DNA of 64,000 nt from Microbacterium sp. MYb72 (GTDB lineage: Bacteria; Actinomycetota; Actinomycetes; Actinomycetales; Microbacteriaceae). Numbering within the stretch: position 1 is the stretch's first letter; every line of letters begins with the position of its first letter. Location: positions 1 through 64,000 of the forward strand of contig NZ_PCOT01000018.1 in NCBI RefSeq assembly GCF_002979415.1. The letters run 5' to 3'. The notes beneath the pieces were generated by a model. It did no database searches. It had not been told where the DNA came from and worked only from the letters and a program-made list of their open reading frames with translations. Below are positions 13,857 to 21,448 of the stretch, piece by piece. The position numbers were made by a program, and so were the translations under genes.

Positions 13857-14119
13857 GATGCCGCCGCCAATCCGAGAGCTCGCTCGGCGCGCGCGACGAG
13901 GTCGGACGCCGTCGTGCCCAGCCGGGCAGCGACAGCGGAAAGCAGCGACGGCGAGAACGCCGCCGGCCCATTCACGCGGGACGACAGCGTCGCGCGACGG
14001 ATGTCGAGGTCTTCCGCGATGCTCTTGACGCTCACGCCCTTGGTGCGAGCGATGAGCGCGCGCACCTCCTCAGCCACAGCTTCATCGAGAGCTGTGTACC
14101 CAGTTCGGTTCATGTCCAT
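13853..14119 (-). CDS. Cro-like XRE-family regulator
   Basis: An 88-aa protein from ATG 14119 with a helix-turn-helix at about residues 26-60 (VSVKSIAEDLDIRRATLSSRVNG), followed by helices ending DLVARAERALGLAAAS. It is the first gene of the leftward lytic operon and is transcribed divergently from the repressor. ATG 14119 is chosen because the -10 CAATAT lies exactly seven bases upstream, giving a leaderless mRNA; ATGs at 14128 and 14113 are alternatives, and the frame is open to 14209. By position it should be the Cro-type counterpart of the 14198 repressor. An operator-like site lies over its first codons. Confidence 0.75.
   Translation of the reverse strand: MDMNRTGYTALDEAVAEEVRALIARTKGVSVKSIAEDLDIRRATLSSRVNGPAAFSPSLLSAVAARLGTTASDLVARAERALGLAAAS
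14095..14112. promoter_or_regulatory. Operator O3 (TGTACC-N6-GGTTCA)
   Basis: TGTACC CAGTTC GGTTCA, one mismatch from the O1 consensus, inside the first codons of the Cro-like gene; a repressor bound here would act as a roadblock. Confidence 0.65.
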
Positions 14120-14126
14120 GGGAGTC

Positions 14127-14155
14127 ATATTGAACCGAGTTCGGTTCAAAGTCAA
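14127..14155 (-). promoter_or_regulatory. Leftward early (lytic) promoter
   Basis: On the minus strand TTGACT (14155-14150) and CAATAT (14132-14127) are separated by 17 bp, and the spacer is filled by operator O1. Seven bases further is ATG 14119, so the transcript is probably leaderless. Confidence 0.65.
14131..14148. promoter_or_regulatory. Operator O1 (perfect palindrome)
   Basis: TGAACC GAGTTC GGTTCA; the perfect inverted repeat extends to 20 bp (14130-14149). It occupies the -35/-10 spacer of the early promoter, so binding would block lytic transcription. Confidence 0.75.
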
Positions 14156-14160
14156 ACGCC

Positions 14161-14190
14161 TTGTGGAAAGTGAACCGAAATGGGTACACT
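14161..14190 (+). promoter_or_regulatory. Repressor promoter
   Basis: TTGTGG (14161-14166) and TACACT (14185-14190) are 18 bp apart, and seven bases later is GTG 14198. Operator O2 overlaps the spacer and the -10, which allows autoregulation. Confidence 0.6.
14171..14188. promoter_or_regulatory. Operator O2 (TGAACC-N6-GGTACA)
   Basis: TGAACC GAAATG GGTACA, one mismatch from O1, same 6-bp spacer, 40 bp from O1. It covers part of the repressor promoter. Confidence 0.65.
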
Positions 14191-14197
14191 CTCGGAT

Positions 14198-14521
14198 GTG
14201 GCCAAGCACCTACTCCCTATTGACGCTCTGATCGCCGATCAACTGATCGAAGGAGTCAGAGCCGCCGGGTTGACCTATCGACAGATTGCGTCCGCGACTG
14301 GGATGTCAATCAATCGACTCGGGATCATCCTCCGGAAGGAGCCACCCCCCGCGACCGTCGGCGAGGTTGGCCTCATCGCCGGATGTTTCGGCGCCACAGC
14401 GAGCGAGATCATCCTCGCCGCCGAGAATGTCGCACCCCGCCGAGATGATTACGACCTGGTCTCCAACGAGACGATCAACGAGTTCCCCGACGGGGACGAT
14501 GCCGACTACGACCACGCCTGA
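14198..14521 (+). CDS. Phage immunity repressor (XRE family)
   Basis: A 107-aa protein with a helix-turn-helix at about residues 24-50 (GLTYRQIASATGMSINRLGIILRK), further helices (VGEVGLIAGCFGATASEIILAAE) and an acidic tail (NEFPDGDDADYDHA). GTG 14198 is preferred to the in-frame ATG 14180 because a TACACT box lies exactly seven bases before it, and ATG 14180 falls inside operator O2 upstream of that box. It is followed by an ImmA-like protease gene and the integrase, the usual lysogeny module. It should bind the three TGAACC-N6-GGTTCA sites and silence the leftward operon. Confidence 0.8.
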   Translation: MAKHLLPIDALIADQLIEGVRAAGLTYRQIASATGMSINRLGIILRKEPPPATVGEVGLIAGCFGATASEIILAAENVAPRRDDYDLVSNETINEFPDGDDADYDHA

Positions 14522-14546
14522 GCGCGCACTACCGAGGGGGTACCGC

Positions 14547-14984
14547 ATGGATGTCTGGAAGCTCGCCGACGACCTCGGCCTCACGGTCCGAGAACGCCGC
14601 GGCACACACCGCAGCGGCTACGCGCCCGGCGCCGACCACATCGACCTCACGCCCGGCATGCGAGGCCGCGTCCTTCGAGGCGTGATGTGCCACGAGATCG
14701 GACACCACGTCCTCGGCCACCGCCCCACCGATTTCGGACTCATCCGCAAGCGCCAAGAGCAGGCCGCCAACGTCTGGGCCGCGCAGACGCTCATCACCCC
14801 GCAGGCGTACGCCGACGCCGAGCACCACCGCAACGGTCACATCACCTCCATGGCGATCGACCTCAACGTGCCCGACGAGCTCGTCATCATCTACCGCGGC
14901 ACGCTCCTCCGTACCGACAACGCCGTGTACGTCGACCCACGGATGGGCACCGGACAGTTCGCCCACCGCATCGAGGTCGGGTAG
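14547..14984 (+). CDS. ImmA/IrrE-family metallopeptidase
   Basis: A 145-aa zinc peptidase of the ImmA/IrrE family. The catalytic HEIGH lies at residues 49-53 (MCHEIGHHVLGH), preceded by the typical DHIDLTPGMRGRVLRGV strand-helix. A downstream Gln/Glu-rich helix (RQEQAANVWAAQTLI) provides the third ligand region. In ICEBs1-like systems ImmA cleaves the adjacent repressor after DNA damage; here it directly follows the repressor gene by 25 bp and precedes the integrase, so prophage induction by repressor cleavage is likely. GAGGGGG lies upstream of ATG 14547. Confidence 0.88.
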   Translation: MDVWKLADDLGLTVRERRGTHRSGYAPGADHIDLTPGMRGRVLRGVMCHEIGHHVLGHRPTDFGLIRKRQEQAANVWAAQTLITPQAYADAEHHRNGHITSMAIDLNVPDELVIIYRGTLLRTDNAVYVDPRMGTGQFAHRIEVG

Positions 14985-16433
14985 ATGGCGAACGCACGCA
15001 GGCATCTAGTAGCAGCAGCGCTAACCAGGCGGCGCGCGCTCGGCATGATCCGAGTCTCGCGCGAGCGCGACGGCATGACCTCCCCCGAGGTGCAACGCCA
15101 CGCGATCGAGTCCTACGCAGCCTCGAACGGAATCGACATCATCGACTGGGTCGAAGGCATCGATGAGACAGGGTCGCGCGCACGCTCAGCATGGTGGCCC
15201 CGACTCGACCAGTCGATCGAACGCCTCGAGGCTGGCGAGTTCGAAGTCATCGTTGTCTGGAAGTTCTCGCGCACTGCGCGGCACCGCCTCCGCTGGGCGG
15301 TCGCCCTCGACCGAGTCGACTCGCTCGGCGGCGGCCTGCTCTCCGCCACCGAACCCATCGACGACCGCACCTCCCATGGGCGCCTCGCTCGCGGCATGGT
15401 CGGCGAGTTCAACGCCTATCAGGCGGATCTCATCGGCGACACATGGCGCGAAGCGCACGCGCGACGATTCCGCGAGGGCAAGCCGATCAACGGCAAGCCC
15501 CGATTCGGTTACGCCTACTCCCCCGCGGACGGCTTCACCCCCGACCCGGTCTCCGGCGCCGTGCTTGCGGACACCTACCGTCGATACATCGCCGGCGAAA
15601 GCGTCTACGCACTCGTGCGATGGCTGAACGACGGCCCCACACGACCCGTCGGCGGCTACGGCGGCAAAGGCGACGGGCTCTGGTCGGAACGCACCCTCCG
15701 CCGCGTGCTCGACTCCGGATTCGCCGCCGGACTCATCACCTACCAGGGCGACCAGAAGCGCGGCATCCACCAACCCCTCATCACCGACGAAGAGTGGGAC
15801 GCGTATCTTGAGGCTCGCGGCCGACGCCGCGTCTACCGCCGATCTGAGCGCTCCACCTACGCCTACTCGGGCATGGTCTGGTGCGCGTGCGGATCCAAGA
15901 TGCACGGCGGTGCCCACGGCTCTGATCGCGCCAGGTCTTACCGATGCAAAGACGGCAAGGAGAAAGGCACTCACGACGGCGGTTACGTCGCTCAGACGCT
16001 CATCGACGACGCGGTACGCGAGTGGCTGCAAGAGCATGAAGGACGCGTCCGCGCAGAGGTCGAAGCGGGCATCGACCGTCGCCCACGACGCATCTCAACG
16101 GACCCCACGGCCGACCTGAAGCGCCAGCTCTCCGACCTCGCCAACCGGCAGGTGATGCTCGTCGAGCAACGCCTCAGCATGGGCATGCCACAGGCCGCCT
16201 ACGAGACCTTGCGGGACCGCTACGCTGCGCAGGCCACCGCCCTTGAGCAGGAGCTCCGCACGACCGAGGTTCAGCAATCCGCACCGCTGCGCGTGCTCCC
16301 TGTCCTCCTCGAACGGTGGGACGACCTCACAGTCGAAGAGCGCCGGGAGTACCTCCGCGCGCTCATCGCCCGCATCGAAGTCGTCCCAGGCCGACCCCAC
16401 GCACGGATCGAGATCATCCCTCACGACGCCTGA
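14985..16433 (+). CDS. int: Large serine recombinase (phage integrase)
   Basis: A 482-aa serine integrase. An N-terminal resolvase domain (residues about 18-160) carries the catalytic Ser25 in IRVSRERDG and the Arg-rich FSRTARHRLRWAVALDRV and HGRLARGMVGEFNAYQADLI segments. A recombinase domain (about 170-290: GKPRFGYAY, WSERTLRRVL) and a zinc-ribbon-like part (WCACG...RSYRCKDG, about 304-325) with a coiled coil (about 370-425) follow. It joins attP to attB without host factors. It starts directly after the ImmA stop and ends about 15-30 bp from the inferred phage-host junction. A separate directionality factor would be needed for excision. Confidence 0.96.
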   Translation: MANARRHLVAAALTRRRALGMIRVSRERDGMTSPEVQRHAIESYAASNGIDIIDWVEGIDETGSRARSAWWPRLDQSIERLEAGEFEVIVVWKFSRTARHRLRWAVALDRVDSLGGGLLSATEPIDDRTSHGRLARGMVGEFNAYQADLIGDTWREAHARRFREGKPINGKPRFGYAYSPADGFTPDPVSGAVLADTYRRYIAGESVYALVRWLNDGPTRPVGGYGGKGDGLWSERTLRRVLDSGFAAGLITYQGDQKRGIHQPLITDEEWDAYLEARGRRRVYRRSERSTYAYSGMVWCACGSKMHGGAHGSDRARSYRCKDGKEKGTHDGGYVAQTLIDDAVREWLQEHEGRVRAEVEAGIDRRPRRISTDPTADLKRQLSDLANRQVMLVEQRLSMGMPQAAYETLRDRYAAQATALEQELRTTEVQQSAPLRVLPVLLERWDDLTVEERREYLRALIARIEVVPGRPHARIEIIPHDA

Positions 16434-16448
16434 ATTCCCGCGCCGGGA

Positions 16449-16470
16449 TCAGACCACAGTCACGAGCGTC
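16449..16470. other. Inferred prophage-host attachment junction
   Basis: The integrase ends at 16433, and host pilin-like coding sequence on the other strand becomes recognisable from about 16456 onward. The crossover must lie between these points. The exact 2-bp core cannot be set without the other end of the prophage. Confidence 0.55.
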
Positions 16471-16565
16471 ACGAGCACCCAGCCGGGCACGTCGCCGGTC
16501 TCGTCAGCTGCGACCTCGTTCGCCCACTCACCAGGGCGTCGCCACCATCGTCGAAGAGTCGTCAT
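16449..16565 (-). pseudogene. 5' fragment of Tad pilin-like gene cut by the prophage
   Basis: From ATG 16565 (AAAGGAC upstream) the frame encodes MTTLRRWWRRPGEWANEVAA followed by DETGDVPGWVLVTLVTVV and then a stop: 38 aa. The DETGDVPGWVLVTL segment is the start of the membrane helix of the small Flp/TadE-like protein that normally follows tadC in Microbacteriaceae. The rest of that helix and the C-terminus are missing, and the sequence beyond is phage DNA, so integration has truncated the gene. It follows tadC by 21 bp on the same strand. Confidence 0.6.
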
Positions 16566-16586
16566 TGTCGTCCTTTCGTGGAGCGC

Positions 16587-17525
16587 TCAGCCGATGCCGA
16601 GGCGGAGGATGAAGAGGCCGGGGTAGATCGCGAAGAGAACGCTCAGCGGGAGGATGAGGAACACCAGTGGGAGGAGCATCAGGATCTCCTTGCGCCCCGC
16701 CTGCTCGATGAGCGTGCGCTTCGCGTCTTCGCGCGCATCGCCGGCCTGGGCGTGCAGCACCGCGGTGAGGGGCGCGCCGTGCTCCAACGCGGACACGACC
16801 TGGTCGACGGCTCTCGTGAGCCCGGGCAGCTGGAGCCGGGACGCCATCTCGCCGAGCGCATCGGCCAGAGGCGAACCCGTCCCCACGACCAGTACGACCT
16901 GTCGCAGTTCGGCGGTCAGCTCACCGGAGCCGATCGCTGCGACGCGACGGAGCGAGTCGAGCAGTCCCTCCCCCGCGGAGAGGCACAGTGCGAGGAACTC
17001 CAACGTGGTCGGCAGCTCGTCGGCGAGCCGCACTCGTCTGGCCTTCGCCCGCGCGGTCAGCTGCATGTCGTATCCGAGAGCGGCAGCACCGCCGCCGAGC
17101 AGAGGCAGCATCGCCACGGGCACGGTCATCCGCCCGAGGAGGACCAGCGCGATCAACGCCATCGCACCCGCGCCGATCCCCGCCAGCATCCAGCCCAGTT
17201 GCCGACCGCGGAAGGCCGCCGGATCCGTGCTCAGGCCCGCCTGGGCGATGCGCTGGCGCAGCGACTCCCCGCCTCCGAGAACCCGTTCGAACGCCACCAG
17301 CATCCACTGCCAGGCCGTGCGTCGCGTCGCGGGCAGCACGCCGACCCGCGGAAGGACCGCGGAGGGCAGGGCGTCATCGACGACGACGTCTCTCACGTAG
17401 GGCGCGATCCGCACCGTCAAGGAGGCCGCGCGCCATCTCGGAAGGGTCGCGAGGATGCAGAGCGCTCCGATCGCGAAGCCGCCGCCGGCGAGGATCGCGA
17501 CCGCGATCGCGGAGAACCCGCTCAT
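16587..17525 (-). CDS. tadC: Type II secretion/Tad membrane protein TadC
   Basis: A 312-aa GspF-type membrane protein from ATG 17525, which overlaps the tadB stop by ATGA. There are membrane helices near the N-terminus, around residues 110-160 (LGWMLAGIGAGAMALIALVLLG) and at the C-terminus (ILMLLPLVFLILPLSVLFAIYPGLFIL). The cytoplasmic GspF helices (LADELPTTLEFLALCLSAGEGLLDSLRRVA, GSPLADALGEMASRL) lie between. It forms the inner-membrane platform of a Tad pilus with TadB. The much longer upstream frame is spurious. Confidence 0.85.
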   Translation of the reverse strand: MSGFSAIAVAILAGGGFAIGALCILATLPRWRAASLTVRIAPYVRDVVVDDALPSAVLPRVGVLPATRRTAWQWMLVAFERVLGGGESLRQRIAQAGLSTDPAAFRGRQLGWMLAGIGAGAMALIALVLLGRMTVPVAMLPLLGGGAAALGYDMQLTARAKARRVRLADELPTTLEFLALCLSAGEGLLDSLRRVAAIGSGELTAELRQVVLVVGTGSPLADALGEMASRLQLPGLTRAVDQVVSALEHGAPLTAVLHAQAGDAREDAKRTLIEQAGRKEILMLLPLVFLILPLSVLFAIYPGLFILRLGIG

Positions 17526-18379
17526 CCGAACCACCGCCCCGGCTCCGGCAGCCGTCCGATTCGGACCATGATGCGGTAGGCGGCCACCGACACCGCGGCT
17601 CCGACGCAGATCACCAGCATGCCCTCCGGGGTGCCGTACGCCGATGCGCCCTCCGGCCTCATCACGAGAAGCCCGAGGATGATCCACGGAGCGACGGAGC
17701 CGAGGACGGCGGCTCCACGGATCCACGACTGACGAGCCTCCACCTCGCCACGGAGGGCCGCGTCCGCCCGCACGGATGAGGAGAGAGCTCGCAGCACGCC
17801 GGTGAGCTCCGTTCCTCCGACCTGCCTCGCCATCCGCAGCGTCTCGACGATGCGGTCGGCGATCGGATCGGCGAGCGAGTCCTTCAGCCGGTCGAGGCTG
17901 CTCTCGAAACGCCCGGTCGCGCGAAGATCCCTCTCGAACACGATGAAGGCCGGACGCAGCATGGACGGCGCCGACTCGGCGAGGTTCGCCACGGCGTCAG
18001 GCAGCGACAGCCCCACCCTGATCGAACCGATCAGCAGGTCACAGACATCGGGCCAGAGCAGCCGTCGAGCTTTGCGCAGGCGAAGACGTCGCGAACGCAG
18101 GAACGCGACCGGGACTCCCGCACCGGCCGCGCCGGCGAGAGCGGAGAGCGCGGAGAGCCCGGTGAGCAGCCAGGCGACCGACGCCGCCGTCAATGCCGTG
18201 GCCACCGTCGCCGCGACGATCGCCCGCGTGCCCAGCGACGCGAACCCCGCTTCGCCCGCGAGGCGAGCGAGCCTCCCCCGTCCTTCCGGTCGGGGCGCCT
18301 CTGTGCGGCGAGGCCACAACCACGGCGAGGCGCAGAGCAGCACCCCGGCGGCCAGGACGGCCCCGAACAGCACGGTCAT
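17522..18379 (-). CDS. tadB: Type II secretion/Tad membrane protein TadB
   Basis: A 285-aa GspF-domain membrane protein. N-terminal helix, a second pair at about residues 50-90, the GspF cytoplasmic helix bundle (LWPDVCDLLIGSIRVGLSLPDAVANLAE, VVETLRMARQVGGTELTGVLRALSSSVR), then C-terminal helices. It is the partner of TadC in the pilus assembly platform. It overlaps tadA by ATGA. Confidence 0.85.
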   Translation of the reverse strand: MTVLFGAVLAAGVLLCASPWLWPRRTEAPRPEGRGRLARLAGEAGFASLGTRAIVAATVATALTAASVAWLLTGLSALSALAGAAGAGVPVAFLRSRRLRLRKARRLLWPDVCDLLIGSIRVGLSLPDAVANLAESAPSMLRPAFIVFERDLRATGRFESSLDRLKDSLADPIADRIVETLRMARQVGGTELTGVLRALSSSVRADAALRGEVEARQSWIRGAAVLGSVAPWIILGLLVMRPEGASAYGTPEGMLVICVGAAVSVAAYRIMVRIGRLPEPGRWFG

Positions 18380-19569
18380 GCACCGACCTCCACGCGTCGC
18401 AGCTCCCCGCGGGTGCGGGTATGCCGGGTCGCGTCCGCACCATGCTCGTACAGGGTCCTCGAAACGATCCGACCGTCGACGATCTCCCCCGTCGGCGCGA
18501 TCACCTCCCGCACCCTTCGTGTGCCATCGAGGTCACGACCGCAGTGGACCACGAGATCGACGGCCATCGCCAGCGCCGGCGCGATGAACGACCGATCGAT
18601 GTTGCGTCCGGCGAGCAGCGGCAGCAGGGTCAGCTTGTCGAGAGCGTCGGCGGCCGAGTTCGCGTGCACGGTGGCCGCTCCGGGCACGCCGGTGTTGAGG
18701 GCGAGGACGAGATCGAGCGCTTCGGCGTCGCGCACTTCGCCCACGACGAGCCGATCGGGGCGCATCCGCAGCGCCTCCTTCACCAGTCGCCTCAGGGTGA
18801 TCTCGCCCGTTCCTTCGAGACTGGCCTGACGCCCCTGCAGCGCGACGAGATCGGGGCCGTCCACCGCGAGCTCGAAGGTCTCCTCCACGGTGATGATGCG
18901 CTGCCGGTCTGCGCAGGAGGCGAGCAGGGCCGCGAGGAGAGTCGTCTTGCCCGCGTGGGTCGCCCCGGACACGATGACGCTGCGTCCCTCGCGCATCGCC
19001 CGCCTCAGCGTCGTCGCGAGCCCTTCCGGAAGCGCTCCCTGCGCGGTCAGCGACTCCAGCGTGCGGTGACCGGGGAGGAACTTGCGGATGTTAAGTGCCC
19101 ATGATCCGCGCACCACGTCGGCGATCGCGACGTGCAGCCGCGAGCCGTCGGGGAGGGAGGCGTCGACGAACGGCTGGCCGATGTCGACCCGGCGCCCCGT
19201 CGACTGCAGCATCCGCTCCACGAGATCGCGCAGCGCCGTCTCCGTCAAGCGCAGATCGACGCGCTCGGCGACGCCGCCGCGTGCGACGTGGATCCGTTCG
19301 GGGCCGTTGCACCAGATCTCCTCGATCTCGGGGTCGTCGAGCAACGGCTGCAGAGCCCCGAAGCCGCTGACGGCGGCGAGCACCTCGCGCACGCACCCCG
19401 GCTCGTCGTCGATCATCGCCTCGCCGCGTGACAGCGCGGCATCGTTGAAGCGGCGGACCTCCGCGAGTGCCACGCGACGAGCCGCATCGGGATCGATCGA
19501 CGGATCGGTGCCCTCGGCGCGCAGCCGCATGCGAAGGCGCTCGGCGACGAGGACAGAGGGTGGGAGCAC
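18376..19569 (-). CDS. tadA: Tad/CpaF-family pilus assembly ATPase
   Basis: A 397-aa secretion ATPase of the CpaF/TadA family. An N-terminal helical domain (to about residue 75), GFGALQPLLDDPEIEEIWCNGPERIHV and then the P-loop GATHAGKT at residues 202-209, a Walker B region (RPDRLVVGEVRDAEALDLVLALNTG) and a His box (GAATVHANSAADAL). The P-loop is unusual (family norm GGTGSGKT). It powers the Tad pilus. It begins with GTG 19569; no strong ribosome site is seen. First gene of the operon that ends in the phage-disrupted pilin-like gene. Confidence 0.9.
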   Translation of the reverse strand: MLPPSVLVAERLRMRLRAEGTDPSIDPDAARRVALAEVRRFNDAALSRGEAMIDDEPGCVREVLAAVSGFGALQPLLDDPEIEEIWCNGPERIHVARGGVAERVDLRLTETALRDLVERMLQSTGRRVDIGQPFVDASLPDGSRLHVAIADVVRGSWALNIRKFLPGHRTLESLTAQGALPEGLATTLRRAMREGRSVIVSGATHAGKTTLLAALLASCADRQRIITVEETFELAVDGPDLVALQGRQASLEGTGEITLRRLVKEALRMRPDRLVVGEVRDAEALDLVLALNTGVPGAATVHANSAADALDKLTLLPLLAGRNIDRSFIAPALAMAVDLVVHCGRDLDGTRRVREVIAPTGEIVDGRIVSRTLYEHGADATRHTRTRGELRRVEVGA

Positions 19570-19679
19570 CCGAGCATCCTCGCAAGATTCACGGAACGAC
19601 CGCGGAAGTTATCCACAGCCCGGGTCCGGGCTGATCCCCAGATTTCCGGTTTCACCGGTCAGTAGACTGATTCCACCGC

Positions 19680-19761
19680 GCGGGAGTGGTGAAATTGGCA
19701 GACACGCAGGATTTAGGTTCCTGTGCCCTAGGGCGTGTGGGTTCAAGTCCCACCTTCCGCA
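19680..19761 (+). tRNA. tRNA-Leu (anticodon TAG)
   Basis: An 82-nt tRNA. The acceptor stem GCGGGAG (19680-19686) pairs with CTTCCGC (19754-19760); the D-arm contains GAAATTGGCAGAC, the anticodon stem CAGGA/TCCTG has loop TTTAGGT (anticodon TAG, reading CUA and probably CUN), a long variable arm follows, and the T-arm GTGGG-TTCAAGT-CCCAC. CCA is not encoded. Although tRNA genes are common phage targets, it is not at the phage boundary. Confidence 0.97.
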
Positions 19762-19827
19762 CTGTTCGATCGCACTCTGTGCGATCAGACACTCGACCGC
19801 CGCACATCTTTCTCCGACGGGACCCCC

Positions 19828-20574
19828 ATGCATCACGCCGCTCTCATTCCCTGGCTCGACCCCGCCACCATCATCGGCAACGCCGGCCCCTGGGCTCTCC
19901 TCGTGGTGTGCTTCATCGTGTTCGCCGAGACGGGGCTCCTCATCGGATTCCTCCTGCCCGGCGACACCCTCCTCGTGATCTCGGGACTCCTGTCGCACAC
20001 CTCCGCGGCGCTGCCGCACGGCGTGTTCGGCATCAACGTGTGGATCGTCGCGCTCCTGATCGGGCTCTCCGCCTTCGTCGGCGGCGAGGTCGGATACCTC
20101 ATCGGACACAAGGGTGGCCCCGCGGTCTTCGAACGCAAGGAATCGGGCCTGTTCAGCAAGAAGAACGTCGAGCGCACGAACGCGTTCTTCGAGCGCTTCG
20201 GCGGCATCACCGTCATCCTCGCCCGGTTCGTGCCGATCGTGCGCACGTTCGCGCCTGTCGCCGCGGGCGTGGGGCACATGCCGTGGCGCCGGTACACGCT
20301 CTACAACCTCATCGGCGCGATCCTCTGGGGCTTCGGCCTGACGATGTTCGGCTACCTGATCGGGTTCATCCCGCCGGTCGCCCACTTCGTGGAGAGCTAC
20401 ATCGACCTGATCCTGCTCGCCGCTGTCGGCGGCACCGCGCTGGTCACGCTCTGGCACTACCTCTCCGAGCGCTACAAGGCGAAGAAGGCCGCGGCCGCCG
20501 GTGAGGACGTCGTGACGGATGCCGCTGAGGCCGAGGCGCTCGCGCTCGACCTGGACGGCGACGACAAGAACTGA
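19828..20574 (+). CDS. DedA-family membrane protein
   Basis: A 248-aa DedA/SNARE-associated family protein. ETGLLIGFLLPGDTLL (residues about 32-47) is the family E-x-x-x-F-x-P-G-D/E motif; GYLIGHKGG and RFGGITVILARFVPIVRTFAPVAAG (re-entrant helix with the FxPxxR motif) follow, then a GAILWGFGLTMFGYLIG helix and a basic/acidic C-terminal tail. DedA proteins act in the inner membrane, several as undecaprenyl-phosphate or lipid flippases. The frame is open further upstream into the tRNA; ATG 19828 is the first that gives a normal N-terminus. Confidence 0.9.
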   Translation: MHHAALIPWLDPATIIGNAGPWALLVVCFIVFAETGLLIGFLLPGDTLLVISGLLSHTSAALPHGVFGINVWIVALLIGLSAFVGGEVGYLIGHKGGPAVFERKESGLFSKKNVERTNAFFERFGGITVILARFVPIVRTFAPVAAGVGHMPWRRYTLYNLIGAILWGFGLTMFGYLIGFIPPVAHFVESYIDLILLAAVGGTALVTLWHYLSERYKAKKAAAAGEDVVTDAAEAEALALDLDGDDKN

Positions 20575-20580
20575 CCCGGC

Positions 20581-21390
20581 TCAGCCGGCGTTCTTCGCCT
20601 TCTGCTCCTTCGACCGCGCGACGCTGGCGCGCAGCGCCTCCATCAGGTCGATGACCTCGCCGCCTGCCGCCTCAGCATCCGATTCTCCGAACGTCACCGC
20701 TGCGTCGAACGTGTCGCCCGCCTCGATCTTGGCGTCGATGAGGGTGCGCAGCTCCTTCTGGTACTCGTCGACGAACGCCTCGGGGTCGAAGTCGGCCGAG
20801 TAGCTCTCCACGAGGGACGACGAGAGCTCCAGCTCCTTCTTCGAGATCGTCACGTCCTCGTCGAGGACCGGGAACTCGGCCTCTCTGACCTCGTCCGCCC
20901 ACAGCAGCGTCTGCAGCACCAGCACCTTCCCGCGCACGCGCAGCGCCGCCAGCCGGGTCTTCTGCCGCAGCGTGAACCGCACGATCGCGGTGCGATCGGT
21001 CTGCTCGAGCGTCTTGCGCAGCAGCACGTACGCCTTCGGCGACTTCGAGTCGGGCTCGAGGTAGTACGGCTTGTCGAGGGTGAGCAGGTCGACCTGGTCG
21101 GAGGGGACGAACTCGACGACGTCGATCTCCCTGCTCTTCTCGGCGGGGAGCGCGGCGAGGTCGTCCTTCGTGAGCACGACGGTCTGCCCCTCGTCGACGT
21201 ACGCCCGATCGATGTCGGCGTACGCGACGGTCTCACCGCACACCTCGCACGTCCGCTGGTAGCGGATGCGTCCGCCGTCCTTCTCATGCACCTGATGCAG
21301 CGGCACATCGTGGTCCTCGGTCGCGGAGTACACCTTGACCGGCACGTTCACGAGACCGAAGGTCAGTGCGCCCTTCCAGATCGTCCTCAT
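20581..21390 (-). CDS. ku: Non-homologous end-joining protein Ku
   Basis: A 269-aa bacterial Ku. It starts MRTIWKGALTFGLVNVPVKVYSAT; a core beta-barrel with CEVCGETVAYADIDRAY and the ring-forming region (DQVDLLTLDKPYYLEPD) is followed by a helical C-terminus ending in a Lys-rich tail (SKEQKAKNAG). Ku binds DNA ends and recruits LigD, whose gene is divergent, 58 bp away. An ATG five codons upstream (21405) is also possible. Confidence 0.95.
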   Translation of the reverse strand: MRTIWKGALTFGLVNVPVKVYSATEDHDVPLHQVHEKDGGRIRYQRTCEVCGETVAYADIDRAYVDEGQTVVLTKDDLAALPAEKSREIDVVEFVPSDQVDLLTLDKPYYLEPDSKSPKAYVLLRKTLEQTDRTAIVRFTLRQKTRLAALRVRGKVLVLQTLLWADEVREAEFPVLDEDVTISKKELELSSSLVESYSADFDPEAFVDEYQKELRTLIDAKIEAGDTFDAAVTFGESDAEAAGGEVIDLMEALRASVARSKEQKAKNAG

Positions 21391-21448
21391 CACACCAGTA
21401 GACACCAGTCACACCCGTCACGACCAGTCCCTTGACTACGCTGGCGTC

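Noticed and set aside
19680..19761. tRNA-Leu as the phage attachment site
   Set aside because: The integrase is a serine recombinase and the phage-host junction is 3.2 kb away inside the pilin-like gene; no tRNA repeat is found near 16450.
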